Counted from the stretch's first letter, positions 53,176 to 62,094 are shown. The stretch is DNA of 64,000 nt from Sinorhizobium sp. RAC02 (GCF_001713395.1 NZ_CP016450.1:744001-808000); one strand, 5' to 3'. Notes: generated from the sequence alone by a model not told the origin. Program-made: numbers and translations.

Positions 53176-54003
53176 ATGGCGTTTATCGGCATATCCGGAA
53201 TGCAGTATACCGGCGCGTCTCTTTCGCATCACCGTATTCTGGTCGCCGAGGACTCAAACGTCTTCACCTCCATGATCTCAAAGCGCCTGAAGGAGCTTTT
53301 CGACATCGATGTCGAGATTTGCCGCAGCTTCGAGGATCTGGAACTTGCCTATGACAAGTCCACCGACAAGGTCACACTTGCGATCTCCAATATCAATCTT
53401 CCGGGTGCCGAGAATGGCGAGGCCCTGAACTACCTGGTCGACCTCAGCATTCCGACGATCGTCTTTACCGGCACATTTCAGGAGAAGACACGCGACCAGT
53501 TGCTCTCGAAGGAAATCGTCGACTACATCCTCAAAGATAACATCTTTGCCGTGGATATGCTGGCAGAGTCGGTCTGCCGCTTCCTGACCAATCATCAGCA
53601 CCACGTGCTGATCGTCGATGACAGCGCGACGGCGAGGGCACTTCTTTCCACACGCCTCAAGCGTTTCAATTTCCGCGTCAGCATTGCCGACAATGGCGCC
53701 AGCGCGTTGGCGCTGCTGAAGGCCAACCCAGATATCGGCCTGATGATCACCGACTACAACATGCCGGATATCGATGGCTTCGAGCTGACGCGACGCATCC
53801 GCGGCTCCATCGGATCGCACCAGTTGCGCATTATCGGCGTGTCCTCCTCCACGGACCGGCTGCTGTCCGCGCGCTTCCTCAAGGCCGGCGGAAACGACTT
53901 CATCATGCGGCCGTTCATCGACGAGGAATTCTACTGCCGCGTGAACCAGAATCTGGACACGCTGACCCAGATCAAGACGGCCCAGAAACGGCTATCGGCC
54001 TGA
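53176..54003 (+). CDS. Tandem receiver protein (REC-REC) without output domain
   Basis: 275 residues. REC1 (about 20-135) keeps the acidic pair (VAEDSNVF) but has Asn72 (SNINLPGAENG) where the phosphorylated Asp belongs, so it is probably a pseudo-receiver. REC2 (about 143-265) has VLIVDDSATA, Asp193 (ITDYNMPDIDG), SSS and the Lys position replaced in FIMRPF. There is no output domain. GAAGG precedes the ATG. It is clearly paralogous to the first two domains of the next gene (FTGTFQEKTRDQ against FTGSFSDATRDQ). It may act as a phosphate-receiving partner or competitor for that protein. Confidence 0.88.
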   Translation: MAFIGISGMQYTGASLSHHRILVAEDSNVFTSMISKRLKELFDIDVEICRSFEDLELAYDKSTDKVTLAISNINLPGAENGEALNYLVDLSIPTIVFTGTFQEKTRDQLLSKEIVDYILKDNIFAVDMLAESVCRFLTNHQHHVLIVDDSATARALLSTRLKRFNFRVSIADNGASALALLKANPDIGLMITDYNMPDIDGFELTRRIRGSIGSHQLRIIGVSSSTDRLLSARFLKAGGNDFIMRPFIDEEFYCRVNQNLDTLTQIKTAQKRLSA

Positions 54004-54104
54004 AATTCCCGGGACTTCTCCAACTCACCCGGATATGTCCCTTACGTAGCGTGAGATATTTGTCCGCGTATTAACCACTTGGTAAAACCAGTGGTTTGTA
54101 ATGC

Positions 54105-55469
54105 TTGCCAGACGGAACTTCATCTAAGGTACTGGACGACGTGGGAGTGGATTCAAATCCGCAGCGAGGACCTGCATTTCTGCGCCATTCGGGGCAGCAG
54201 GTGTTGCTCGTGGAAGATTCGCGCATGTTCTCCACGGCGCTCAAGTACCGGCTGGAGAAGGAGCTCGGCCTCAGCGTCACGCATTGCTCCAGCATGGCCG
54301 CACTGCGGGGCACGCTCCAGGGGGAGGCGCCTGAATTCGCGCTTGCCGTTCTCGACCTGAATCTGCCCGACGCGCCGAATTGCGAGGCGCTGGACTACGT
54401 GATTTCCAAGGGCATTGCGCCGCTGGTCTTCACCGGCTCCTTCAGCGATGCCACCCGTGACCAGATCCTCGCCAAGAATGTGCTCGACTATGTCGTCAAG
54501 GACAATCCGGCGGCGATCCAGCAACTCGTTCTCGCCGTCGATCGTATCCTGACCAGCGGCAAGACCCAGGTCCTCGTCGTCGATTCGGATCCGGAGAGCC
54601 TGCAGCGGCAGGTGAGCCTGATTGCCAAGCAGCGCTTTCAGATCATTGCCGTCGAAAGTGGCGCTGCCGCCCTCGACGTTCTCGATGCCCGCGGCGATAT
54701 CGACATGGTGGTCGCAGACCTCGACCTAGCCGACATGGATGGCTTTACCCTGCTTGGCGAGATCCGCCAGAGGCATGGCGACGATGCCGTCCGGGTGGTC
54801 GGTCTGTGCAAATCGGAAGACCGCATGGTTGCAGCGCGCTTCCTGCGGGCCGGTGGCGATGAATATATCCAGAAACCCTTCCTCGTCGAAGAGTTCAACA
54901 GCCGCGTCTTCCACGTTGCCGCAATCCAGAAGCGCGTTCAGTCGCTGCATCGCATTGCCGCGCGGGACTATCTCACCGATATCTATAACCGCCGCTACTT
55001 CTTCGAGACTGGACCGCGGCTTGTCGACCAGGCGCTTCGCCGCGGCGAGCTTGCATCGATTGCCATCCTCGATATCGATCATTTCAAAAGGCTCAACGAC
55101 ACCTACGGCCATGAGGTCGGCGACATCGTGCTGAAGGCTGTGTCACGTCGGCTGAAACACCGGATCAACGACCGGCACCTGCTTGCCCGCCTCGGTGGCG
55201 AGGAGTTCGGCATCATCTTCAGCGGCCTGGGGCTGGAAGAGGCGCTCGACTATTGCGAGCGGCTGCGTCTCGAACTGGCGGCCCAGCCGATCGATGCGGA
55301 CGGCGAGGCCGTGACGATCACGGTTTCGGCGGGTCTTGCAGCCATTTCCGGTCGTGAAACCTTCGACAACTACCTGAACGCGGCGGACCAGTTCCTCTAC
55401 ATGGCCAAGCATGCCGGCCGGAACCGGGTCTTCTCCGAGCTTTCCCTGATGAACGCGCTCGCAAGCTAA
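54105..55469 (+). CDS. REC-REC-GGDEF diguanylate cyclase (PleD-like)
   Basis: 454 residues. REC1 has Asp84 (AVLDLNLPDAPN); REC2 has Asp205 (VVADLDLADMDG, with Ala for the usual Pro). The GGDEF domain covers about 285-445: DYLTDIYNRRYF, ILDIDHFKRLND, TYGHEVGD and the active GGEEF at 364-368. It should make c-di-GMP when phosphorylated, like Caulobacter PleD. RIND at 353-356 is seven rather than five residues before GGEEF, so a canonical inhibitory site is doubtful. The TTG start at 54105 is weak; internal GTGs are possible. It follows its REC-REC paralogue by 101 bases. No histidine kinase is adjacent. Confidence 0.92.
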   Translation: MPDGTSSKVLDDVGVDSNPQRGPAFLRHSGQQVLLVEDSRMFSTALKYRLEKELGLSVTHCSSMAALRGTLQGEAPEFALAVLDLNLPDAPNCEALDYVISKGIAPLVFTGSFSDATRDQILAKNVLDYVVKDNPAAIQQLVLAVDRILTSGKTQVLVVDSDPESLQRQVSLIAKQRFQIIAVESGAAALDVLDARGDIDMVVADLDLADMDGFTLLGEIRQRHGDDAVRVVGLCKSEDRMVAARFLRAGGDEYIQKPFLVEEFNSRVFHVAAIQKRVQSLHRIAARDYLTDIYNRRYFFETGPRLVDQALRRGELASIAILDIDHFKRLNDTYGHEVGDIVLKAVSRRLKHRINDRHLLARLGGEEFGIIFSGLGLEEALDYCERLRLELAAQPIDADGEAVTITVSAGLAAISGRETFDNYLNAADQFLYMAKHAGRNRVFSELSLMNALAS

Positions 55470-55495
55470 CATCCCCATCACGGGGACGGGGATTT
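55470..55495 (+). terminator. Possible terminator after the diguanylate cyclase gene
   Basis: ATCCCC pairs with GGGGAT, followed by TTCTCG; an alternative CCCC/GGGG fold competes. Weak T-run. Confidence 0.4.
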
Positions 55496-55516
55496 CTCGT
55501 CTTCTTTACTCTTCGA

Positions 55517-56536
55517 TCAGCGTGCGATGGCCGAAAGCGTCAGCTTGCGCTCGGCGCGCTCCTGCTGGGGCGAGCGGTTGTAGAGTTCGCGGTAACACTT
55601 GGAGAAGTGCGAGGCGGAGACGAAGCCGCAGGCGACGGCCACTTCCACCACCGGCATGGAGGATTGCACGAGCAGGTGGCGCGCGCGGTCGAGGCGGATT
55701 TCAAGGTAGTAGCGTGCGGGTGAGCGGCCCATTTCCTGGCGGAACAGGCGCTCGATCTGGCGGCGCGACAGGTCGGCGTCGTCGGCGATCTCCAGCAGGG
55801 AAAGCGGCTCGGAGAGGTTTTTCTCCATCAGTTCGATGATCGACAGCACCTTGGCGTTCTGCACGCCAAGGCGGGCGCGCAAGGGCAGGCGCTGGCGGTC
55901 ATGCGGGCCGCGCACGCGGTCGGTCAGCGCCTGCTCGCAGACGCGGTTGACGAGATTCTCGCCAAAATCCTGGTCGATCAGGTTCAGCATCATGTCGAGC
56001 GAGGCGGTGCCACCGGCACAGGTATAGATGTTGCCGTCGATTTCGTAGAGGTCGGCATAGACGTCGGCCTGCGGGAAGGCCTCGGCAAAGCCCGGCAGGT
56101 TTTCCCAGTGGATGGCGCAGCGCTTGCCCGCGAGCAGGCCCGCCTGGGCGAGCACATGGGCGCCGGTACAGAGCGAGCCGACCGCAAGGCCGCGATTGTA
56201 GACCTCGCGCAGCCAGGCATTGACCGACTTGTTGGAGAAGTCCTCGACATAGATGCCGGAACAGACCAGCACCATGGAGGGACGGTTCTCGCCGCCGAGA
56301 TACTTGCGCTCGTCGGCAAGCGACGAGTTCACTTCGATGCCTATGCCGCTGGAGGAGAGCACCTGCTGGCCGTCCGTCGACGAGAGGCGCCAGGTATAGG
56401 CCTCATAGCCGAGCATGCGGTTGGCGATGCGCAAGGTCTCGATCGCCGCCGAGAAGGGCAGCATGGAGAAGTTGGGCACGAGGAAAAAAACCAGGGAGCG
56501 CTTCTTGACGTTCTGCTTGTTCATCGGAGTGTCCAT
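55517..56536 (-). CDS. GlxA/GbdR-type AraC family regulator
   Basis: 339 residues. The N-terminal DJ-1/PfpI-like (class I glutamine amidotransferase-like) domain covers about 10-180: FFLVPNFSMLPFSAAIETLR, SLADERKYLGG, AVGSLCTGAHVLAQAGLL, CAIHWENLPGF. The C-terminal AraC domain has two HTHs (SLLEIADDADLSRRQIERLF, EVAVACGFVSASHFSKCYRE). Relatives include GbdR (glycine betaine), CdhR (carnitine) and Pseudomonas ArgR. The start at 56536 is preferred over 56524; neither has a clear ribosome-binding site. Repeated TGTCGCAA motifs lie upstream. It may regulate the divergent GNAT gene and possibly the corrinoid operon at 60-64 kb. Confidence 0.9.
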   Translation of the reverse strand: MDTPMNKQNVKKRSLVFFLVPNFSMLPFSAAIETLRIANRMLGYEAYTWRLSSTDGQQVLSSSGIGIEVNSSLADERKYLGGENRPSMVLVCSGIYVEDFSNKSVNAWLREVYNRGLAVGSLCTGAHVLAQAGLLAGKRCAIHWENLPGFAEAFPQADVYADLYEIDGNIYTCAGGTASLDMMLNLIDQDFGENLVNRVCEQALTDRVRGPHDRQRLPLRARLGVQNAKVLSIIELMEKNLSEPLSLLEIADDADLSRRQIERLFRQEMGRSPARYYLEIRLDRARHLLVQSSMPVVEVAVACGFVSASHFSKCYRELYNRSPQQERAERKLTLSAIAR

Positions 56537-56549
56537 GCTGGAGGCGCGA

Positions 56550-56730
56550 TGTCGCAATGGTCGCAGGGAGAACGGCGGCCGTGCTAGCATTTTTGCGACA
56601 CAGAAGAGGATGGTTACGACTGCGCTGCGTCGCGTATCGCTGAAATGTCAGGGCGTTCGGGCGGAATTGTGACATTTTGTTCGCACTTGCACATTTGCGA
56701 CCCCGCCGGATGCGTTGTCCGATTGCGACA
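56550..56730. promoter_or_regulatory. Cluster of TGTCGCAA motifs upstream of the AraC-type gene
   Basis: TGTCGCAA at 56550-56557 (plus), 56593-56600 and 56723-56730 (minus), and GGTCGCAA at 56695-56702 (minus). The last two are 28 bp apart in the same orientation. TGTCGC is the half-site core known for Pseudomonas ArgR, an AraC-type relative of the adjacent protein. Confidence 0.55.
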
Positions 56731-56821
56731 GGCCCAATCCGGCCGCCGTCGCAGGCCCGTCCCTGTTTGACAATGCGGAGCGCTCCGGCCAAATACGGGG
56801 CGAGTTTGAGAGGATGAAAAG

Positions 56822-57430
56822 ATGCTGCCAGACGGATATTCGGACGTGCCCGCGGGAAAGCTTGCCGCCGTGGTGACCTGCCTCGAAATGCAGGTGCCGC
56901 CGGCCGGGCGCAGCGATCCTGAGCAGCCCGGCATCACCCTGGAGCGTATCGAGCGGCCGGATGTCGCCTGGTACCGTGACCTCTACAGCCGCATCGGTAC
57001 CGAATGGCTTTGGGCCTCGCGCCTTGCCATGGCTGGAGAGGACCTCGCCGCGATCCTCCATCACCCCGATGTCGAGGTTTATGCCGTGATGAAGGATGGG
57101 CGGGCAGAGGGGCTGCTGGAACTTGATTTCCGGGAGGAGGGGACCTGCGAACTCGCCTTCTTCGGCCTGACGCCGGCAACGATCGGCAATGGTACGGGGC
57201 GGTGGTTGATGAACCGGGCGATCACGCAGGCCTGGTCACGACAGGGGCATGCGCCCATTCAGCGCTTCTGGGTGCATACCTGCACGCTCGATTCGGCGCA
57301 GGCTTTAGGCTTCTATATCCGCTCGGGCTTCACGCCGGTAAAGCGCCAGATCGAAGTCTTCGACGACCCGCGGCTGACGGGCGTGCTGCCGGAAACCGCA
57401 GCACCGAACGTGCCGATCGTCCACCCGTAA
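56822..57430 (+). CDS. GNAT family N-acetyltransferase
   Basis: 202 residues. The GNAT core is at about 60-180 (VEVYAVMKDGRAEGLLELDF, CELAFFGLTPATIGNGTGRW, LDSAQALGFYIRSGFTPVKR). GAGAGGATGAAAAG precedes the ATG. It is divergent from the AraC-type gene, so control by that protein is plausible. The acceptor substrate is unknown. A terminator follows. Confidence 0.88.
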   Translation: MLPDGYSDVPAGKLAAVVTCLEMQVPPAGRSDPEQPGITLERIERPDVAWYRDLYSRIGTEWLWASRLAMAGEDLAAILHHPDVEVYAVMKDGRAEGLLELDFREEGTCELAFFGLTPATIGNGTGRWLMNRAITQAWSRQGHAPIQRFWVHTCTLDSAQALGFYIRSGFTPVKRQIEVFDDPRLTGVLPETAAPNVPIVHP

Positions 57431-57436
57431 AACAAA

Positions 57437-57477
57437 ACCGCCGGAGAGACTTTTGAAGGTCAGCTCCGGCGGTGTTT
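57437..57477 (+). terminator. Intrinsic terminator after the GNAT gene
   Basis: Ten-pair stem ACCGCCGGAG/CTCCGGCGGT with a 17-base loop and a short GTTT tail; A-rich on the other side, so it can also stop the convergent DUF1127 transcript. Confidence 0.6.
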
Positions 57478-57518
57478 GGCGTCGTCATCTTTCGGCGGAT
57501 TGCCGCAACAGTCGTCCA

Positions 57519-57722
57519 TCATCGTGTGGTCTTGTCCCACGAGCGGTAACCGATGTCCTTGCGAAGATCGTAGGGCATGCTTTCCTGCTCGCGCTCGACG
57601 CGACGGCGCTGCCAGGCGGATACGATCCGTTCAACGACTTCACGCAGGAAATGTGACAGGCTGCCGGCATCGCGGGTGCTCGATGCACGCCGTACCGGAC
57701 GATGTTCCAATGCTATTGCCAT
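57519..57722 (-). CDS. DUF1127 family protein
   Basis: 67 residues, basic. The C-terminal pattern IVSAWQRRRVEREQESMPYD, LRKDIGYRSWDK is the DUF1127 signature (a short Arg-rich helix ending in DLxDIG-like residues). DUF1127 proteins are small RNA-binding or phosphate/carbon-metabolism regulators in alpha-proteobacteria. GAAAGGA precedes the ATG. It is the first of two DUF1127-like genes in tandem. Confidence 0.85.
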   Translation of the reverse strand: MAIALEHRPVRRASSTRDAGSLSHFLREVVERIVSAWQRRRVEREQESMPYDLRKDIGYRSWDKTTR

Positions 57723-57829
57723 TTTCAGGGTTCCTTTCGAGCTTGGGAGGTTTCGAAAGGTCGCGACCTTGATGGTGACTATGCCGCAACCTCATGCATC
57801 AATCAAACGAATATATTTGATTGGATAGA

Positions 57830-58048
57830 TCAGCGTACTTCATGGTTTGTGATGGCAGGCCAGTTGATATCCTGCTTCAGATAGTCAGGCAGCAGCGCCA
57901 GTTCTTCAGCCGTATGGCGGATCGCATTGTGTCTGCGGCGGGCCTCGACGGCGTCGCCCACGAAGCGCCGTATTGCGTAGTAGAATCCGTTTCCGCGGGC
58001 ACGAACAGCGAGATCGGCGCCGTCTGTGTACGTTTTTTGCGTTTTCAT
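57830..58048 (-). CDS. DUF1127-like small protein
   Basis: 72 residues, basic: FYYAIRRFVGDAVEARRRHN, AIRHTAEELALLPDYLKQDI. It has the helical Arg-rich core and the LPDYLKQDIN end of DUF1127 relatives, but is more divergent than its neighbour. GGAAAGG lies before the ATG. It is divergent from the LysR gene (116 bases between starts), suggesting control by that regulator. Confidence 0.75.
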   Translation of the reverse strand: MKTQKTYTDGADLAVRARGNGFYYAIRRFVGDAVEARRRHNAIRHTAEELALLPDYLKQDINWPAITNHEVR

Positions 58049-58164
58049 GGCGTTTTTCCTTTCCTTCGTTGTTTCTATAGGTTGACTATCCGCCCATCTC
58101 GGTTTTCAATCAAACGAAATGAAGTGACATTATGCTTCAGAAATTCTGATCCATGGAGGCAAGC

Positions 58165-59082
58165 ATGAACCTGCTGATGCGCCAGACGCTCCCCCTGCTG
58201 GAGCTCGATATCCTGAAAACTTTCGTGGCGATTGCAGAGACCGGTAATTTCACCACCGCCGCCGAGACGGTGCATCGAACGCCGTCCGCCGTCTCCATGC
58301 AGATCAAGAAGCTGGAAGAGCTGCTCGGTTGCTCGCTGTTCCGTCGCGATGCGCGCTCGGTCGTATTGACCCATCACGGCGAGGTGCTGCTTTCCTATGC
58401 ACGCCGCTTGATTGCGCTGAGCAACGAAGCGGTGTCACGCTTCATGATGCCGGAAATGAATGGCGTGGTGCGGCTCGGTGCGCCGGATGACGTCGGCGAG
58501 CTTATCCTGCCGGAAGTGTTGCGGCGGTTTGCCGATACCTATCCGTCGATCGCGGTCAATGTCTCGATCGAGACGAGCAGCAGCCTGCGTCGCGCCGTTG
58601 CAGAACGCCGGCTCGACCTTGCCATCTTCAATGCGACCGACGGCACGATCCCGATTCCGGGTGAAATCCTGTTGAAGGAACAGCTGGTTTGGGCCGGCAA
58701 GAACTGCGGCAATGCGCATCTGAAAAACCCGCTTCCGGTGTCCGTCTGGGAAGAGGGCTGCATCTGGCGGGCGCGGGCTCTCGAGCAATTGAGCCGTTCC
58801 GGCCGTGATTTCCGCGTGGCTTACTTCTGCGCTCACCATATGGGCCAACGCGCCGCGATCCGCGCCGACCTTGCCGTCGCGCCGCTCGCGCGCTTCCTCG
58901 TCGGTGACGACATGGTGGCGCTCGGTGAAAAGGACGGATTGCCGGACCTCGGCCATTACCTCATCGGCCTCGTTGTCAACGAGGAGGCCGATACGCCGGC
59001 GCTGGCCGTGGCGGACTATATCCGCGCCGCCTTCGCCCGCATCGAGCGCCGTCCGATGGACATGCTGCAGGTCGCCTGCTGA
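58165..59082 (+). CDS. LysR-type transcriptional regulator (VtlR/LsrB-like)
   Basis: 305 residues. HTH at about 15-75: LDILKTFVAIAETGNFTTAA, HRTPSAVSMQIKKLEELLG, LFRRDARSVVLTHHGE. The effector domain contains GAPDDVGELILPEVL and PVSVWEEGCIWRARAL with a Cys, as in rhizobial LTTRs near VtlR/LsrB. The ATG at 58165 is chosen because GGAGG lies six bases upstream; an ATG four codons earlier overlaps that site. VtlR-type regulators control small RNAs and DUF1127 genes in related bacteria, which fits the divergent DUF1127-like gene. Assignment to that subgroup is my reading, not proven. Confidence 0.85.
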   Translation: MNLLMRQTLPLLELDILKTFVAIAETGNFTTAAETVHRTPSAVSMQIKKLEELLGCSLFRRDARSVVLTHHGEVLLSYARRLIALSNEAVSRFMMPEMNGVVRLGAPDDVGELILPEVLRRFADTYPSIAVNVSIETSSSLRRAVAERRLDLAIFNATDGTIPIPGEILLKEQLVWAGKNCGNAHLKNPLPVSVWEEGCIWRARALEQLSRSGRDFRVAYFCAHHMGQRAAIRADLAVAPLARFLVGDDMVALGEKDGLPDLGHYLIGLVVNEEADTPALAVADYIRAAFARIERRPMDMLQVAC

Positions 59083-59117
59083 AATCGAAGGCCGGGTGTA
59101 AGCCAGGCCTTCCTGCA

Positions 59118-59516
59118 TTATTCGTAGGAGTAGGACGCGCACATTTCCGCGTCGCTTTTCGGCACATCGTCCGTCGCGAATACGGCGACCGTCGTGGTGT
59201 CGGCGTCACCCCATGAGGCGACGTAGGTCACGGGCTGGCCGCACAGCCGGTTACCGTTGAGAAGAACCGGATCTTTCGGCTCGGCAATGCTGTAGACCGA
59301 GCCATTCACCCTTTCACCACCCACCATGAACGTATCGCCGAGAAGCTCGTCGAAGGTGATCTGCTCGCCGTTTTCGAAGGTGATGCCGAAATCGTCGAAC
59401 TCGATGTCGCCGGTGATCGACATTGCCGTGTTGCTGATCGCCGCATAGGTGTCGGCGAGAGCGGGGGAGGTGATGGCCAGGGAAAGGGCGAGGACAAGCA
59501 GGCGGGCTTTCGTCAT
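59118..59516 (-). CDS. Small exported protein
   Basis: 132 residues: signal peptide MTKARLLVLALSLAITSPALA, then a beta-rich domain (AMSITGDIEFDDFGITFENG, EQITFDELLGDTF) and a C-terminal part with three widely spaced features: RLCGQPVTYVASWGD, MCASYSYE. Two Cys could bridge. No family recognised. It starts 28 bases after the stop of the upstream exported gene, forming a pair. Confidence 0.72.
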   Translation of the reverse strand: MTKARLLVLALSLAITSPALADTYAAISNTAMSITGDIEFDDFGITFENGEQITFDELLGDTFMVGGERVNGSVYSIAEPKDPVLLNGNRLCGQPVTYVASWGDADTTTVAVFATDDVPKSDAEMCASYSYE

Positions 59517-59544
59517 GGAAAAGTCTTTCGTTGTTTTTTGCGCT

Positions 59545-59853
59545 TCAATATCTGCGGCAGTTCATGGTCCGGTTGCTCTCGGACGAGGAAAAATCCAGCG
59601 TGTCCGAGGTGATCTCCGAAAGGGTGATGTAGACCTCGTCCGACAGGAACAGCGAATAAGAGCCGTCCGAGCCTTCCTGGGCCTCCTGGATGTCATAACT
59701 GTCGTCCCCGATGCTGTACACCGTGGAGGTGAAGACGAAGGGCGCGCCGTCACATTCCCATTCTCCCGTAAAGGGATAGTCTTCCTGCGCCCACGCGGTA
59801 CCGCTGGCGACAAGGAGAAAGAGGCCGGCTGCGGCAAGGCGGGCAACGGACAT
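59545..59853 (-). CDS. Small exported protein, paralogue of the one at 35.7 kb
   Basis: 102 residues: signal peptide ending ASGTAWA, then GEWECDGAPFVFTSTVYSIG, SLFLSDEVYITLSEITSDTL and a Cys near the C-terminus (TMNCRR). It aligns end to end with the protein at 35660-35956. Both are followed by a second exported gene. Function unknown. Confidence 0.75.
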   Translation of the reverse strand: MSVARLAAAGLFLLVASGTAWAQEDYPFTGEWECDGAPFVFTSTVYSIGDDSYDIQEAQEGSDGSYSLFLSDEVYITLSEITSDTLDFSSSESNRTMNCRRY

Positions 59854-60021
59854 GAAGCGGGCTTTCGTGCGCTGGAGGGATGGCGAGCGATATCGTGTCA
59901 ACGCGTGAGCGCCTCGCCCTATTCGCCTACCATGCCGATAAACCGCCGAAAACAAAACGGAATTCGCTGGGTTGGTTTACGGGTAAGGTAACCGCGGCCA
60001 GGGCCGCGGCTCCGACCCGTG

Positions 60022-62094
60022 TTACTCGCGGCTGCGGCGCCTGCGACGTCCGCCACCTTCTCCGCCGCCATCGTCGGACGGCCCCTTGCGCTCCGGCAAG
60101 GTCACGACCTTGGCGAGTTCCGGGAAGGCGTCCACCTTGTTCGGCAGCGCCATGGCATTGACGAAGAGCTGCTGGAAATTCGGCTCCAGCGCGGTCTCGA
60201 TCTTCTCGATGTGATTGACCGTCTTTTCGATCTCGCGGCGATGGTCGCGGTTGAGCAGCGCCATCAGCGCACCCGTGCCGGCCGCGTTGCCGACAGCCTT
60301 CACCTCGTTGAGGTCGCAATCCGGGATGAGGCCGAGCACCATGGCGTATTTCGGATCGATGAACGAGCCGAAGGCGCCGGCGAAGCGGATGGTGTCGACA
60401 TGGTCGACGCCCTGCTTTTCCATCAGCAGCTTGATGCCGGCATAGAGCGCGGACTTGGCGAGCTGGATAGCGCGGATGTCGTTCTGCGTCACGGTGATGC
60501 GCTGTTCGCCATCGTGCAGCAGGTAGGAGAAGGTACGGCCGTTCTGCAGGATACGCGGGCTCTTCTCCGCCATCGCGCCATCGACCACGCCGTCCTCGGA
60601 GATGATGCCCGAGAGGTACATTTCCGCGACGACCTCGATGATGGCCGAGCCGCAGATGCCGGTCACGCCGACGCTTGCCGCAGCTTCGGCAAAACCCTCT
60701 TCGTCCGACCATTTTTCCACACCGATGACGCGGAATTTGGGCTCCAGCGTTTCAGCGTCGATGCGCACACGCTCGATGGCGCCCGGGGCGGCGCGCTGGC
60801 CGGAGGAGATTTCCGCGCCCTCGAAGGCGGGGCCGGTCGGTGAGGAGGCGGCAACGACGCGCTGTCGGTTGCCGAGCACAATTTCCGCATTGGTGCCGAC
60901 GTCAACCAGCAGCATCATGCGGTCCTGCCTGTAGGGGCCTTCGGCAAGCGTTGCCCCCGCGGCATCCGCGCCGACATGGCCGGCAATGCAGGGCAGCGTA
61001 TAGAGCCGCGCGCCGCGGTTGACGTCGATGTCCAGCTCATGCGCCCAATATTGCAGCGCGCCGGAGACGGCGAGTGCAAAGGGCGCCTGGCCGAGTTCCG
61101 TCGGGTCGATGCCCAGGAACAGGTGATGCATGATCGGATTGGCGACGAACACCATATCGAGAATGTCGTGCTGGTCGACCTGGCCTTCGTCGCAGACCTT
61201 GCCGATCAGGCTATTGACGGCTTCGCGCACCGCCTTGGTCATGGCTTCCCGGCCATCCGGGTTCATCATGACGTAGGAGACGCGGCTCATCAGGTCTTCG
61301 CCGAAGCGGATCTGCGGGTTCGACGTGCCGGAGGAGGCGACGATGCGACCCGACAGCAGCGAGACGAGATGCATGGCGATCGTCGTCGAGCCGATGTCGC
61401 AGGCAACGCCGTAGGCCTCGTTCTTGAGGCCCGGCCACAGGCCGACGATGAACGGGCGCGAGCTATCCATGTCGCGGTGAATGGCGGCGGTGACGCCCCA
61501 GTTGCCCTTGCGCAGGACAGACTGCACTTGCGGGATGAGGTGTGGCGCGACCAGCAGGTCCTTCCAGCCCCAGTCCTTTTCAAGCATCACCTTCAAGCGA
61601 TCGAGATCGCCGAGCGGCTTGTGCATGTCGGGCTCGTCCACCTCGACATAGCAGAGCTGGACGGCGGCGTTGCGTTCGATGACGCGGTCCGTCGCGGCCT
61701 TGCGCACGACCTGCGCGTTGATGACCGTATCCTGCGGCACATCCACGACGAGGTCGCCGAGGATGAGGGCGGAACAGGAGAGGCGGCGGCCATCCGGCAG
61801 GCCACGGATCTTTTCGTAGCGTTCTTCCTTCGGACCCTTTTCCGAGATGTGGTTAAGTGAGGAGACGATCTTGTGCTTGGCGAAATTGCCTTCCTGCACT
61901 TCGATCTGACAGCGCCCGCAGGTCGCGCGTCCACCACACACGCTCTCGACATAGACGCCGAGCTTGCGCGCGGCGTCGAGCACGGGGGTACCGACCGGGA
62001 AGCGGCCGCGCTTGCCCGATGGCATGAAGAGGACCAGTGGTTCTTTTACCGAAGCTTCGGTCATGTTGGTCTCGTTCTCACCTTCGTAGCGCAT
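60022..62094 (-). CDS. Corrinoid activation protein: 2Fe-2S ferredoxin plus ASKHA domain (RamA/DUF4445 type)
   Basis: 690 residues. In corrinoid methyltransfer systems this protein reduces inactive Co(II) to Co(I) with ATP. The N-terminal plant-type ferredoxin (about 18-115) has four cluster Cys: 53, 59, 62 (ESVCGGRATCGRC) and 107. A linker domain is followed by the actin-like ASKHA domain: YGVACDIGSTTIAMHLV, LLVDVGTNAEIVLGN, GVTGICGSAIIEVVAEM and AGAFGSFIDPKYAMVLGLIP. The last 20 residues are a Gly/Arg-rich basic tail not expected in the family. AGGAAAG lies nine bases before the ATG. Last gene of the corrinoid operon seen here. Confidence 0.92.
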   Translation of the reverse strand: MRYEGENETNMTEASVKEPLVLFMPSGKRGRFPVGTPVLDAARKLGVYVESVCGGRATCGRCQIEVQEGNFAKHKIVSSLNHISEKGPKEERYEKIRGLPDGRRLSCSALILGDLVVDVPQDTVINAQVVRKAATDRVIERNAAVQLCYVEVDEPDMHKPLGDLDRLKVMLEKDWGWKDLLVAPHLIPQVQSVLRKGNWGVTAAIHRDMDSSRPFIVGLWPGLKNEAYGVACDIGSTTIAMHLVSLLSGRIVASSGTSNPQIRFGEDLMSRVSYVMMNPDGREAMTKAVREAVNSLIGKVCDEGQVDQHDILDMVFVANPIMHHLFLGIDPTELGQAPFALAVSGALQYWAHELDIDVNRGARLYTLPCIAGHVGADAAGATLAEGPYRQDRMMLLVDVGTNAEIVLGNRQRVVAASSPTGPAFEGAEISSGQRAAPGAIERVRIDAETLEPKFRVIGVEKWSDEEGFAEAAASVGVTGICGSAIIEVVAEMYLSGIISEDGVVDGAMAEKSPRILQNGRTFSYLLHDGEQRITVTQNDIRAIQLAKSALYAGIKLLMEKQGVDHVDTIRFAGAFGSFIDPKYAMVLGLIPDCDLNEVKAVGNAAGTGALMALLNRDHRREIEKTVNHIEKIETALEPNFQQLFVNAMALPNKVDAFPELAKVVTLPERKGPSDDGGGEGGGRRRRRSRE

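Noticed and set aside
59991..60010. CCGCGGCC/GGCCGCGG palindrome after the corrinoid activator gene as terminator
   Set aside because: Stem is strong but the loop is minimal and no T-run follows on the minus strand, so I did not list it as a terminator.
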